From: Aeromicrobium sp.
GTDB taxonomy: Bacteria > Actinomycetota > Actinomycetes > Propionibacteriales > Nocardioidaceae
Direction: 5' to 3'
Length of the DNA stretch: 20,439 bases
NCBI GenBank assembly: GCA_023254755.1
Contig: JALRKU010000451.1
Coordinates: forward strand, 1-20,439
Shown: piece after piece, positions 6,188-12,228 of the stretch
Numbering within the stretch: position 1 is the stretch's first letter
How the letters are laid out: the number at the start of each line of letters is the position of its first letter
Made by a program: the position numbers and the translations under genes
Notes under the pieces: generated by a model
The model's input: only the letters and a program-made list of their open reading frames with translations
What the model was told of the DNA's origin: nothing
Database searches by the model: none

Positions 6188-6910
6188 ATGTACAAGCTGC
6201 TCCTCCCTGTGATCCTCGTCGCCGCCTGCGCGCTGCCCGCGGCCACCGCCTCCGGCGCTGAGGCCTCCGGCGTCTCGCTCGTCTCGGCGCCGCAGGACAA
6301 GCCCACGCCCAAGCCGAAGCCCACGAAGGACAAGCCGACAAGCGCCAAGGGCGGCAACCCGCCGGCGCACTCCAACGGCCTGGGAACAGCGAACGCCCCG
6401 GGTCAGGTCAAGAAGGCCGGTGCCGATCCCGGCACGGGCACCGGTGGGGGCGACGACAACGCCGACCCGCAGGCGGACAACCAGAACGAGAAGGTCACGT
6501 ACTGCCACGTGCCGCCGGGCAACGCGGACAACGGCCACGTCATCACGACGTCGGTCCGCGCCGTCTCGCCGGGGCACACCAACCACCCGGGCGACATCAT
6601 CCCGCCGTTCTCCTACGTCTGGGGCGGCGAGCTCATCTCGTTCCCGGGCCAGAACTGGGGACCCGACGCCCAGGCCATCATCGACAACGGCTGCGCACTG
6701 ACCGACGGGTCCGCGACCGATCCCGGCCAGGTCGCGGGCGCCCAGGCCGTGGCCGACACGGAGGCCGCTGCCGCCGACCCGGCTCTGCTCGACCAGCTGC
6801 TGCCCGACACCGGTGGCGCGCGCCTGGCACTGCTGCTGGGCGCCGTGGCCCTGCTGGCCGGTGGCCTCATCCTGGTCGGGCGTCGACGCGCGGGCGCGAC
6901 GCACGAGTAG
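6188..6910 (+). CDS. Secreted cell-wall-anchored protein with LPDTG sorting signal
   Basis: A 240-residue exported protein. The N terminus MYKLLLPVILVAACALPAATASG is a signal peptide, with likely cleavage after ATA or SGA around 21-24. V11-A-A-C14 also resembles a weak lipobox. A Lys/Pro-rich low-complexity stretch (DKPTPKPKPTKDKPT, about 38-52) and a Gly/Asp-rich linker follow. A compact domain near 100-140 has VTYCHVPPGNADNGHVITTS...PGHTNHPGDIIPPF, a cysteine/histidine pattern seen in many actinobacterial surface proteins; its function is unknown to me. The C terminus is a sortase signal: LPDTG at 205-209, a hydrophobic span and a positive tail GRRRAG. No sortase gene is in the window. The ATG at 6188 was chosen because it starts directly at the signal peptide; the ribosome-binding site is weak. 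Confidence 0.85.
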   Translation: MYKLLLPVILVAACALPAATASGAEASGVSLVSAPQDKPTPKPKPTKDKPTSAKGGNPPAHSNGLGTANAPGQVKKAGADPGTGTGGGDDNADPQADNQNEKVTYCHVPPGNADNGHVITTSVRAVSPGHTNHPGDIIPPFSYVWGGELISFPGQNWGPDAQAIIDNGCALTDGSATDPGQVAGAQAVADTEAAAADPALLDQLLPDTGGARLALLLGAVALLAGGLILVGRRRAGATHE

Positions 6911-6977
6911 CGGACCGTCCGACCGGACCCACACGCAGCGGCCCAGCCGGGTGCATGTCCGGGCGCAGCGATTCGCC

Positions 6978-6990
6978 TAGACTGACGCGA
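6978..6990 (+). promoter_or_regulatory. Promoter -10 element (TAGACT) for tRNA-Pro
   Basis: TAGACT at 6978-6983 places the start of transcription near 6990, one or two bases before the mature tRNA 5' end at 6992, so the 5' leader would be very short. The -35 region is weak. Confidence 0.5.
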
Positions 6991-6991
6991 C

Positions 6992-7068
6992 CGGGATGTG
7001 GCGCAGCTTGGTAGCGCATCCGCTTTGGGAGCGGAGGGTCGCAGGTTCGAATCCTGTCATCCCGACCA
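6992..7068 (+). tRNA. tRNA-Pro (anticodon TGG)
   Basis: A complete cloverleaf. The acceptor stem is CGGGATG (6992-6998) / CATCCCG (7058-7064), the D-arm GCGC...GCGC, the anticodon stem TCCGC/GCGGA with loop TTTGGGA (anticodon TGG at 7026-7028), and the T-arm GCAGG-TTCGAAT-CCTGT. The discriminator is A7065 and CCA is encoded at 7066-7068. The last 18 bases (7051-7068) are repeated twice downstream in a 95-base tandem array, and the sequence just after the gene contains a second copy of the 5' acceptor strand (7089-7095). Confidence 0.97.
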
Positions 7069-7275
7069 ACCGGCCGAAGGCCGCTTCTCGGGATGCGTCG
7101 ATTCGGGAGGAGCCTTCGCGAGCGGAGCGAGCCGTGCGGCGACGGATCCTGTCATCCCGACCAACCGGCCGGAGGCCGCTTCTCGGGGTGCGTCGATTCG
7201 GGAGGGGCCTTCGCGAGCGGAGCGAGCCGTGCGGCGACGGATCCTGTCATCCCGACCAACCGGCCGAAGGCCGCT
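7051..7275 (+). repeat. 95-base tandem repeat carrying the tRNA-Pro 3' end (2 full copies plus 35 bases)
   Basis: Copy 1 is 7051-7145 (its first 18 bases are the tRNA-Pro 3' end), copy 2 is 7146-7240, and a partial third copy is 7241-7275. Copies 1 and 2 differ at only three positions, all A in copy 1 and G in copy 2. Each unit starts with the T-arm 3' strand, acceptor 3' strand and CCA, then CGGCC-N3-GGCCG, then TCGGGATG or TCGGGGTG (absent in copy 3). The unit closes with a segment containing a GCGAGC direct repeat. The open frames crossing it show no recognisable protein, so it is most likely a non-coding trailer. Confidence 0.93.
7058..7095 (+). other. Predicted fold-back hairpin overlapping the tRNA-Pro 3' end
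   Basis: CATCCCGA (7058-7065, acceptor 3' strand plus discriminator) is perfectly complementary to TCGGGATG (7088-7095), enclosing an inner hairpin CGGCC-GAA-GGCCG (7071-7083). It would compete with the tRNA acceptor stem. The equivalent in copy 2 is 7153-7160 with 7183-7190, and its one stem change converts a U-A pair to U-G. It could act in termination, in 3' processing, or have no function. Confidence 0.5.
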
Positions 7276-7311
7276 GCTCTTGGCGCCCCGCGAGATCAGC
7301 GACAGGTCGGC

Positions 7312-7349
7312 GACGCGCCATCACGTTCCAGACGCGCCATCACGTTCCA
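7312..7349 (+). repeat. Perfect 19-base tandem direct repeat upstream of the DUF1304 gene
   Basis: GACGCGCCATCACGTTCCA occurs at 7312-7330 and immediately again at 7331-7349. A hairpin CCACGG-N7-CCGTGG (7347-7365) overlaps its end and lies 12 bases before the DUF1304 start. This could be a two-site operator or a recent slippage duplication. Confidence 0.9.
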
Positions 7350-7377
7350 CGGGTCCACGCCGTGGGAGCATGTGCGC

Positions 7378-7767
7378 ATGATCGTCGCCGGGCTGGTGCT
7401 GACGGGTCTTGCCGCGCTGATCCACGTCTACATCTGGTTCCTCGAGTCCGTGGCGTGGACGCGGCCGTCGACCCGCAAGGTGTTCGGCACGTCAGAGGCG
7501 GAGGCCGAGGCCACCCGCGAGCTGGCCTACAACCAGGGCTTCTACAACCTCTTCCTGGCGATCGCGGTCGCCGTGGGCACGGTCCTGGTCGCGACGGACC
7601 AGCGTGCCGCGGGCGCCGCCGCCGTGCTGGTGGGTGCCGGCTCGATGGTCGCCGCCGGTCTGGTGCTCCTCCAGTCGTCGCCCGACAAGGCGTCCGCCGC
7701 CCTCAAACAGCTCGTTCCCCCGTTGCTGGGCGTGGTGCTCCTGGTCGTCGGTCTCGTCCAGGGCTGA
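7378..7767 (+). CDS. DUF1304 family membrane protein
   Basis: A 129-residue integral membrane protein of unknown function. Four hydrophobic segments are visible: about 2-22 (IVAGLVLTGLAALIHVYIWFL), 55-70, 75-95 and 107-128. The family pattern is clear in HVYIWFLESVAW at the end of the first segment, then VFGTSEAEAEATRELAYNQGFYNLFLA, where a conserved Asn-Gln-Gly-x-Tyr-Asn lies before the second segment. I chose ATG 7378, which begins at the first hydrophobic segment; GTG 7372 two codons earlier is possible. No strong ribosome-binding site is seen. The DNA methyltransferase gene starts two bases after its stop, so the pair is probably co-transcribed, but nothing links their functions directly. 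Confidence 0.88.
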   Translation: MIVAGLVLTGLAALIHVYIWFLESVAWTRPSTRKVFGTSEAEAEATRELAYNQGFYNLFLAIAVAVGTVLVATDQRAAGAAAVLVGAGSMVAAGLVLLQSSPDKASAALKQLVPPLLGVVLLVVGLVQG

Positions 7768-7769
7768 GC

Positions 7770-8849
7770 GTGATCAAGTACCTCGGCTCGAAGCGCCGGC
7801 TGGTGCCGGTGCTGGGGGAGATGGCCGAGGCCACGGGTACCCGCACCGCGCTGGACCTGTTCACGGGCACGACGCGCGTCGCGCAGGAGCTGAAGCGTCG
7901 AGGACTGCACGTCACGGCGGTCGACGTCGCGACGTACAGCAAGGTGCTGGGCGACTGCTACGTCTCGACGGACGCCCGGACGATCGACGAGTCGGAGCTG
8001 GCCGCGGCCATCGCCGAGCTCGCGTCGCTGCCGCCCGTCCGCGGCTACGTCACCGAGACCTTCTGCGAGCGGTCGCGGTACTTCCAGCCCGGCAACGGGG
8101 GCCGGATCGACGCGATCCGCGACGCGATCGAGCGCGACCACGCCGGAACGGCACTGCACCCGGTGCTGCTCACGGCGCTGCTCGAGGCCGCCGATCGGGT
8201 CGACTCGACGACCGGGCTGCAGATGGCCTACCTCAAGAGTTGGTCGCCGCGGTCGTTCCGTGACCTCGAGCTGCGGGTGCCGACGCTCATCGACGGGCCG
8301 GGTCGCACGGTGCTGGGCGACGCGACGACCGAGGTCGACACGCTCGAGCGGGTCGACCTGGCCTACCTCGATCCGCCGTACAACCAGCACCGCTACTTCA
8401 CGAACTACCACGTCTGGGAGACGCTGGTCCGTTGGGACGCACCCGAGCACTACGGCGTCGCGTGCAAGCGGATCGACGCCCGTGACGAGGCCACCAAGAG
8501 CGTGTTCAACCGCAAGCGACGCATGCCCGACGTGTTCGCCGACCTGCTCCGTCGGGTGCGTGCGGAGGTCGTCGTGGTCTCGTACAACGACGAGGCCTGG
8601 ATCGGTCCCGACCGCATGGTCGAGGCGCTGCGCGAGGCCGGTCACGAGGCGGTCCAGACGATCGGTTTCGACAGCCGTCGGTACGTCGGGGCGCAGATCG
8701 GGGTGCACGACCCCCGGGGGCGTCGGGTCGGCGAGGTGTCGCACCTGCACAACACCGAGCTGGTGTTCGTCGCGGGTCCGCGAGACCGGGTCGAGGCCGC
8801 GGTCGCCGCGAGCGGGCGCCCGGCGATGCAGCCGGCCTCAACGTCGTGA
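7770..8849 (+). CDS. D12-class adenine-specific DNA methyltransferase (solitary)
   Basis: A 359-residue S-adenosylmethionine-dependent N6-adenine methyltransferase of the MethyltransfD12 type. Its motif order is that of alpha-class (Dam-like) enzymes. The N-terminal motif is IKYLGSKRRLVPVLGEM, AdoMet-binding motif I is ALDLFTGTTRVAQELKRRG near residues 27-45, and the catalytic DPPY motif is YLDPPYNQHRYFTNYHVWETL around 201-221. VVVSYNDEAWIG follows. GTG at 7770 is the only start preserving the N-terminal KYLGSK motif; the long open frame upstream of it crosses tRNA-Pro and the repeat array and is not coding. No restriction endonuclease, specificity subunit or mobile-element gene lies beside it, so it appears to be an orphan methyltransferase. 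The recognition sequence is unknown. Confidence 0.9.
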   Translation: MIKYLGSKRRLVPVLGEMAEATGTRTALDLFTGTTRVAQELKRRGLHVTAVDVATYSKVLGDCYVSTDARTIDESELAAAIAELASLPPVRGYVTETFCERSRYFQPGNGGRIDAIRDAIERDHAGTALHPVLLTALLEAADRVDSTTGLQMAYLKSWSPRSFRDLELRVPTLIDGPGRTVLGDATTEVDTLERVDLAYLDPPYNQHRYFTNYHVWETLVRWDAPEHYGVACKRIDARDEATKSVFNRKRRMPDVFADLLRRVRAEVVVVSYNDEAWIGPDRMVEALREAGHEAVQTIGFDSRRYVGAQIGVHDPRGRRVGEVSHLHNTELVFVAGPRDRVEAAVAASGRPAMQPASTS

Positions 8850-8914
8850 CTCGTCACCGGAAACCAGTGACTCGTCAGCGGTGAACGTTCGGGTGGGTGT
8901 CGGGTGGCGTTCAC
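8846..8914 (+). promoter_or_regulatory. Repeat-rich putative regulatory region upstream of phoD
   Basis: GTGACTCGTCA occurs at 8846-8856 and 8867-8877, exactly 21 bases apart. The first copy extends to the inverted repeat GTGAC-TC-GTCAC. A second inverted pair, GTGAACG (8881-8887) and CGTTCAC (8908-8914), contains GTTCACC on the - strand, a match to the half-site of actinobacterial PhoP boxes. No TANNNT element exists between 8850 and 8960, which fits an activator-dependent promoter. Pho control is inference. Confidence 0.35.
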
Positions 8915-8959
8915 GGGCAGGTCGCCGTGCGGTGGGCGACGGTGTGGCCGGATGGTGTC

Positions 8960-10603
8960 GTGGGGGCGACACCCGAGCAGTTCTGGAGCCGTCGGTCGGT
9001 GCTGGCGGGCGGATTCGGCGTCGCAGCCGCTGCGGGGGCGGTCGGCCCGGCGCTGCTGCCCTCCCCGGCGCCAGCCGGGTCGCACCGGCCCTTCCAGCAC
9101 GGGGTGGCGTCGGGCGACCCCCTGCCCGACGCGGTGGTGCTGTGGACCCGCATCACACCCAGCCCGGGAGCCGCCCCCGGGTCGGGCCGAGGTCCCGACG
9201 TCAGGGTCGAGTGGCTCGTCGCGTCCGATCCGGACCTGCGTGACGTCGTGGCCGAGGGGAGCGTGGTCACGGGGCCCGACCGCGACCACACCGTCAAGAT
9301 CGACGCGACCAGGCTGCGACCGGCCACGAGCTACTGGTTCCGGTTCCGCTGGGACGACGAGGAGTCGCCCGTGGGCCGCACCCGGACCGCCCCCGCCGCC
9401 GACGCCGACGTCGAGCGGCTGAGGTTCGGCGTCGTGTCGTGCGCCAACTGGCAGGCGGGCTGGTTCTCCGCCTACCGCCACCTGGCCGACCTCGACGACC
9501 TGGACCTCGTCGTGCACCTGGGTGACTACCTCTACGAGTACCAGCCCGGCACCTACTCCTACGGGCACGCCAACCGCGACGTCCGTCGGCACGACCCGCC
9601 GCACGAGACCGTGACCCTGCGCGACTACCGGCGTCGCCACGCCCAGTACAAGACCGATCCGGACCTGCAGCGGCTCCACGCCCGGGTCCCCTTCGTCGTG
9701 ACGTGGGACGACCACGAGGTCGCCGACGGCGCCTGGACCGACGGGGCCTTCGAGCACCAGCCGGGCGAGGGGCCCTGGCGTCGACGGCGAGCGGCGGCGC
9801 ACCAGGCGTACGACGAGTGGATGCCGGTCCGGCTCTCCGGCACGGCGCTGCCCGGCGACGGTGAGCGGATGTACCGCGACCTGACGTTCGGACGGCTGGT
9901 CCACCTCGCGATGCTCGACCTGCGGACGTACCGCGGCGACCGGGTCGGGGCCGACGACGTCGCGGTGGACGACCCGGAGCGCACGATCACCGGCACCGAC
10001 CAGCGCGGCTGGCTGCTCGACTCCCTCGCGACCACGACGGCCCGCTGGAAGCTGGTGGGCAACCCCGTGATGATCTCGCCGATGCTCATGCCACCTCGAC
10101 CCCGGTCGGAGACGTTCGCGCTGTCGCGGCTGACGACGCTGACCCCGCGAGCGCGCGCGGCGCCGAACACGGACGGCTGGGACGGCTTCCGCGCCGACCG
10201 GGACCGCGTGCTCGGCCACCTGCGGGACCGGGCGATCCGGGACGTCGTGTTCCTGACCGGTGACGTGCACACCAGCTGGGCGATCGACGTGCGCGACGAG
10301 CTCGGCGCGATCGCGACCGAGCTCGTCTGCCCGGCGATCACCAGCAACAACGTCGACGACTTCATGGGCGTCCCGCCCCGCACCGCGTCGCTGACCCTGG
10401 AGGCCGCGATCCAGGCGACGAACCCGGCCGTCCGCTGGGTCAACCTCGACGACCACGGCTACGCGGTCCTCGACCTGACCGGCGAACGGGCCGTGATGCA
10501 GTGGTTCGCGATCAGCGACCGCAGCGACCCGCGCGCCACGACCCACCGCCTCGCGAGCTGGCAGATCCTCTCCGGCACGCCGGGTGCCCTCGCGGCGCCG
10601 TGA
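8960..10603 (+). CDS. phoD: PhoD-like alkaline phosphatase/phosphodiesterase, Tat-exported
   Basis: About 547 residues from GTG 8960. The N terminus MGATPEQFWSRRSVLAGGFG is a Tat signal with twin arginines at 11-12 and a hydrophobic core AAAAGAVGPALL. A PhoD N-terminal domain follows (FQHGVASGDPLPDAVVLWTRITP). The metallophosphatase domain shows SC161AN, LVVHLGD189YLYEY, TWDD251HEVAD and LTGDVH437TSW, the expected Fe/Ca ligands and substrate-binding positions. Such enzymes release phosphate from phosphodiesters and monoesters outside the membrane. GTG codons at 8897, 8927 and 8942 are alternative starts adding 6-21 residues; none has a good ribosome-binding site, and 8960 was preferred because it gives a normal Tat n-region. 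The gene stands alone after the methyltransferase. Confidence 0.9.
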   Translation: MGATPEQFWSRRSVLAGGFGVAAAAGAVGPALLPSPAPAGSHRPFQHGVASGDPLPDAVVLWTRITPSPGAAPGSGRGPDVRVEWLVASDPDLRDVVAEGSVVTGPDRDHTVKIDATRLRPATSYWFRFRWDDEESPVGRTRTAPAADADVERLRFGVVSCANWQAGWFSAYRHLADLDDLDLVVHLGDYLYEYQPGTYSYGHANRDVRRHDPPHETVTLRDYRRRHAQYKTDPDLQRLHARVPFVVTWDDHEVADGAWTDGAFEHQPGEGPWRRRRAAAHQAYDEWMPVRLSGTALPGDGERMYRDLTFGRLVHLAMLDLRTYRGDRVGADDVAVDDPERTITGTDQRGWLLDSLATTTARWKLVGNPVMISPMLMPPRPRSETFALSRLTTLTPRARAAPNTDGWDGFRADRDRVLGHLRDRAIRDVVFLTGDVHTSWAIDVRDELGAIATELVCPAITSNNVDDFMGVPPRTASLTLEAAIQATNPAVRWVNLDDHGYAVLDLTGERAVMQWFAISDRSDPRATTHRLASWQILSGTPGALAAP

Positions 10604-10626
10604 CCGCGGCCCGCACCAATTGTCGG

Positions 10627-10647
10627 CTCTCACGGGGCTCGTGAGAG
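10627..10647 (+). promoter_or_regulatory. Inverted repeat CTCTCACG/CGTGAGAG between phoD and tig
   Basis: A perfect eight-base inverted repeat with loop GGGCT, 24 bases after the phoD stop. It could terminate phoD. Alternatively, it lies between TTGTCG (10620-10625) and GAGACT (10645-10650), a possible but over-spaced promoter for tig, and may be an operator. The tig leader would be about 90 bases. Confidence 0.4.
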
Positions 10648-10746
10648 ACTGGCGGTCGGCCCTCGCGACGGCCCGAGCTGCTCGGCCGCCGGACCGCGAC
10701 GCCCGCCAGATCCTCCGATCATCCCGTACTTGCAGGAGTCACCCAC

Positions 10747-12111
10747 GTGAAGAGCACGACCGAGTCCTTGAGCCCCACGCGCGTCAAGCTGACGATCGAG
10801 GTCCCGTTCGAGGAGTTCGAGCCGAACCTCAAGGACGCCTACAAGACCATCGGCTCGCAGATCACCGTGCCGGGCTTCCGCAAGGGCAAGGTCCCGGCGG
10901 CGGTCGTCGACCAGCGCGTCGGTCGCGGCGTGGTGCTCGACGAGGCCATCAACGCCGCCCTCCCCGGCTGGTACTCGCAGGCGCTGCAGGAGACCAACAC
11001 GCAGCCGCTCAGCCAGCCCGAGATCGACCTGACCCGCTTCGCCGACGGCGAGCCGATCGAGGTCACCGCCGAGCTCGACGTGCGCCCCGAGATCTCGCTG
11101 CCCGACGTCTCGGCCATCTCGGTCGAGGTCGCTGACGCCGCCGTCGCCGACGACGACGTCGAGGAGCAGCTCGACGCCCTGCGCGAGCGGTTCGCGACCT
11201 TCACCGAGGTCGACCGTGCTGCCCAGGACGGCGACTTCGTCACGATCGACCTCTCGGCCGCCACGAAGGACGGCGAGGCGATCGAGGAGGCCCAGGCGCC
11301 CGGCCTGCCCTACACGATCGGCCAGGCCACGATGCTCGACGGTCTCGACGAGGCCCTCACGGGTCTGTCGAAGGGCGAGACCGCCACGTTCGCCACGACC
11401 CTCGTCGGCGGCGATCGCAAGGGTGAGGAGGTCGACGTCACCGTGGTCCTCCAGGACGTCAAGGAGCAGCAGCTTCCCGACGCCGATGACGAGTTCGCCC
11501 AGATGGCGTCCGAGTTCGACACGATCGACGAGCTGCGCGCCGACCTGACCGACAAGGTCACGCGCGGCAAGCGCATGCAGCAGGCCGCCGAGGCCCGCGA
11601 CCTGGTCCTCGACGAGATCGTGTCGCAGGTCGACGCGCCGCTGCCCGAGGCGATCGTCACCGAGGAGATCGCCTCGCGTCGCCAGCAGATCGAGCAGCAG
11701 CTCGCGTTCTCCGGTGCGACGTTCCAGCAGTACCTCGACGACCAGGAGCAGACCGAGGACGAGTTCGAGGCCGAGCTCGAGAAGAGCGTGCGCGACTCGC
11801 TGGTCGCGCAGTTCGTGCTCGACCAGGTCGTCGCGACCGAGGAGCTCGGCATCGAGGACGACGAGCTGAGCCAGCACATCATGCGTCGTGCGCAGCAGTC
11901 GGGCGAGGACCCCAGCTCGTTCATCCAGCACATCATGGAGCACAACCACGTGCCCGAGATGGTCAGCGAGGTGCTGCGCGGCAAGGCGCTCGCGTCGCTC
12001 GTGGAGTCCGCGCAGGTCAAGGACGCCTCGGGCGGCTCGATCGACCTGTCGAAGCTGCGCGCCGACGGCACGATCGACGACGGCTCCGACGCGGACGCCA
12101 CCGAGGCCTGA
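10747..12111 (+). CDS. tig: Trigger factor (ribosome-associated chaperone, peptidyl-prolyl isomerase)
   Basis: A 454-residue cytosolic chaperone that binds the ribosome exit tunnel and helps nascent chains fold. The N-terminal ribosome-binding domain carries the signature GFRKGKVPAAVV at about 44-55, the loop contacting ribosomal protein L23. An FKBP-type isomerase domain spans roughly 158-240 (DGDFVTIDLSA...GLPYTIGQATMLDGLDEALTG). A long helical C-terminal domain follows (RRQQIEQQL, FIQHIMEHNHVPEM), ending in an acidic tail. GTG 10747 is preceded by AGGAG at 10734-10738. In many actinobacteria clpP genes follow tig, but here a hydrolase gene and a strong terminator follow instead. In M. tuberculosis tig (Rv2462c) lies near the nei-rpiB-Rv2466c group, which is also in this window. 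Confidence 0.97.
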   Translation: MKSTTESLSPTRVKLTIEVPFEEFEPNLKDAYKTIGSQITVPGFRKGKVPAAVVDQRVGRGVVLDEAINAALPGWYSQALQETNTQPLSQPEIDLTRFADGEPIEVTAELDVRPEISLPDVSAISVEVADAAVADDDVEEQLDALRERFATFTEVDRAAQDGDFVTIDLSAATKDGEAIEEAQAPGLPYTIGQATMLDGLDEALTGLSKGETATFATTLVGGDRKGEEVDVTVVLQDVKEQQLPDADDEFAQMASEFDTIDELRADLTDKVTRGKRMQQAAEARDLVLDEIVSQVDAPLPEAIVTEEIASRRQQIEQQLAFSGATFQQYLDDQEQTEDEFEAELEKSVRDSLVAQFVLDQVVATEELGIEDDELSQHIMRRAQQSGEDPSSFIQHIMEHNHVPEMVSEVLRGKALASLVESAQVKDASGGSIDLSKLRADGTIDDGSDADATEA

Positions 12112-12128
12112 GCCTCTCCCGCACCCGC

Positions 12129-12160
12129 ACGCCGGCCGAGGACCCGTCCTCGGCCGGCGT
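12129..12160 (+). terminator. Strong intrinsic-type terminator after tig
   Basis: A perfect 15-base inverted repeat (12129-12143 and 12146-12160; arms read ACGCCGGCCGAGGAC and its complement) starts 17 bases past the tig stop. It has almost no loop (CC), so the top pair or pairs must open. A T/G-rich tail follows rather than a pure U-tract. Confidence 0.8.
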
Positions 12161-12228
12161 CGTGCGTCGTGCCTCGTGACCAACGCCTCGCGCGCGTCTC
12201 GTTCCGATTCCACGGGGAACCGGGCACC

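Noticed and set aside
7051..7275. CRISPR array
   Set aside because: Units are 95 bases, adjacent and nearly identical throughout, with no unique spacers and no cas gene nearby.
6996..7769. Long open frame running through tRNA-Pro and the repeats into the methyltransferase
   Set aside because: It starts inside a tRNA, the repeat units read as low-information Arg-rich peptides, and the methyltransferase motif begins at GTG 7770.
6992..8849. Integrated genomic island beginning at tRNA-Pro
   Set aside because: The tRNA 3' end is repeated only within 225 bases; no integrase or distant attachment copy was seen, so an island cannot be claimed.
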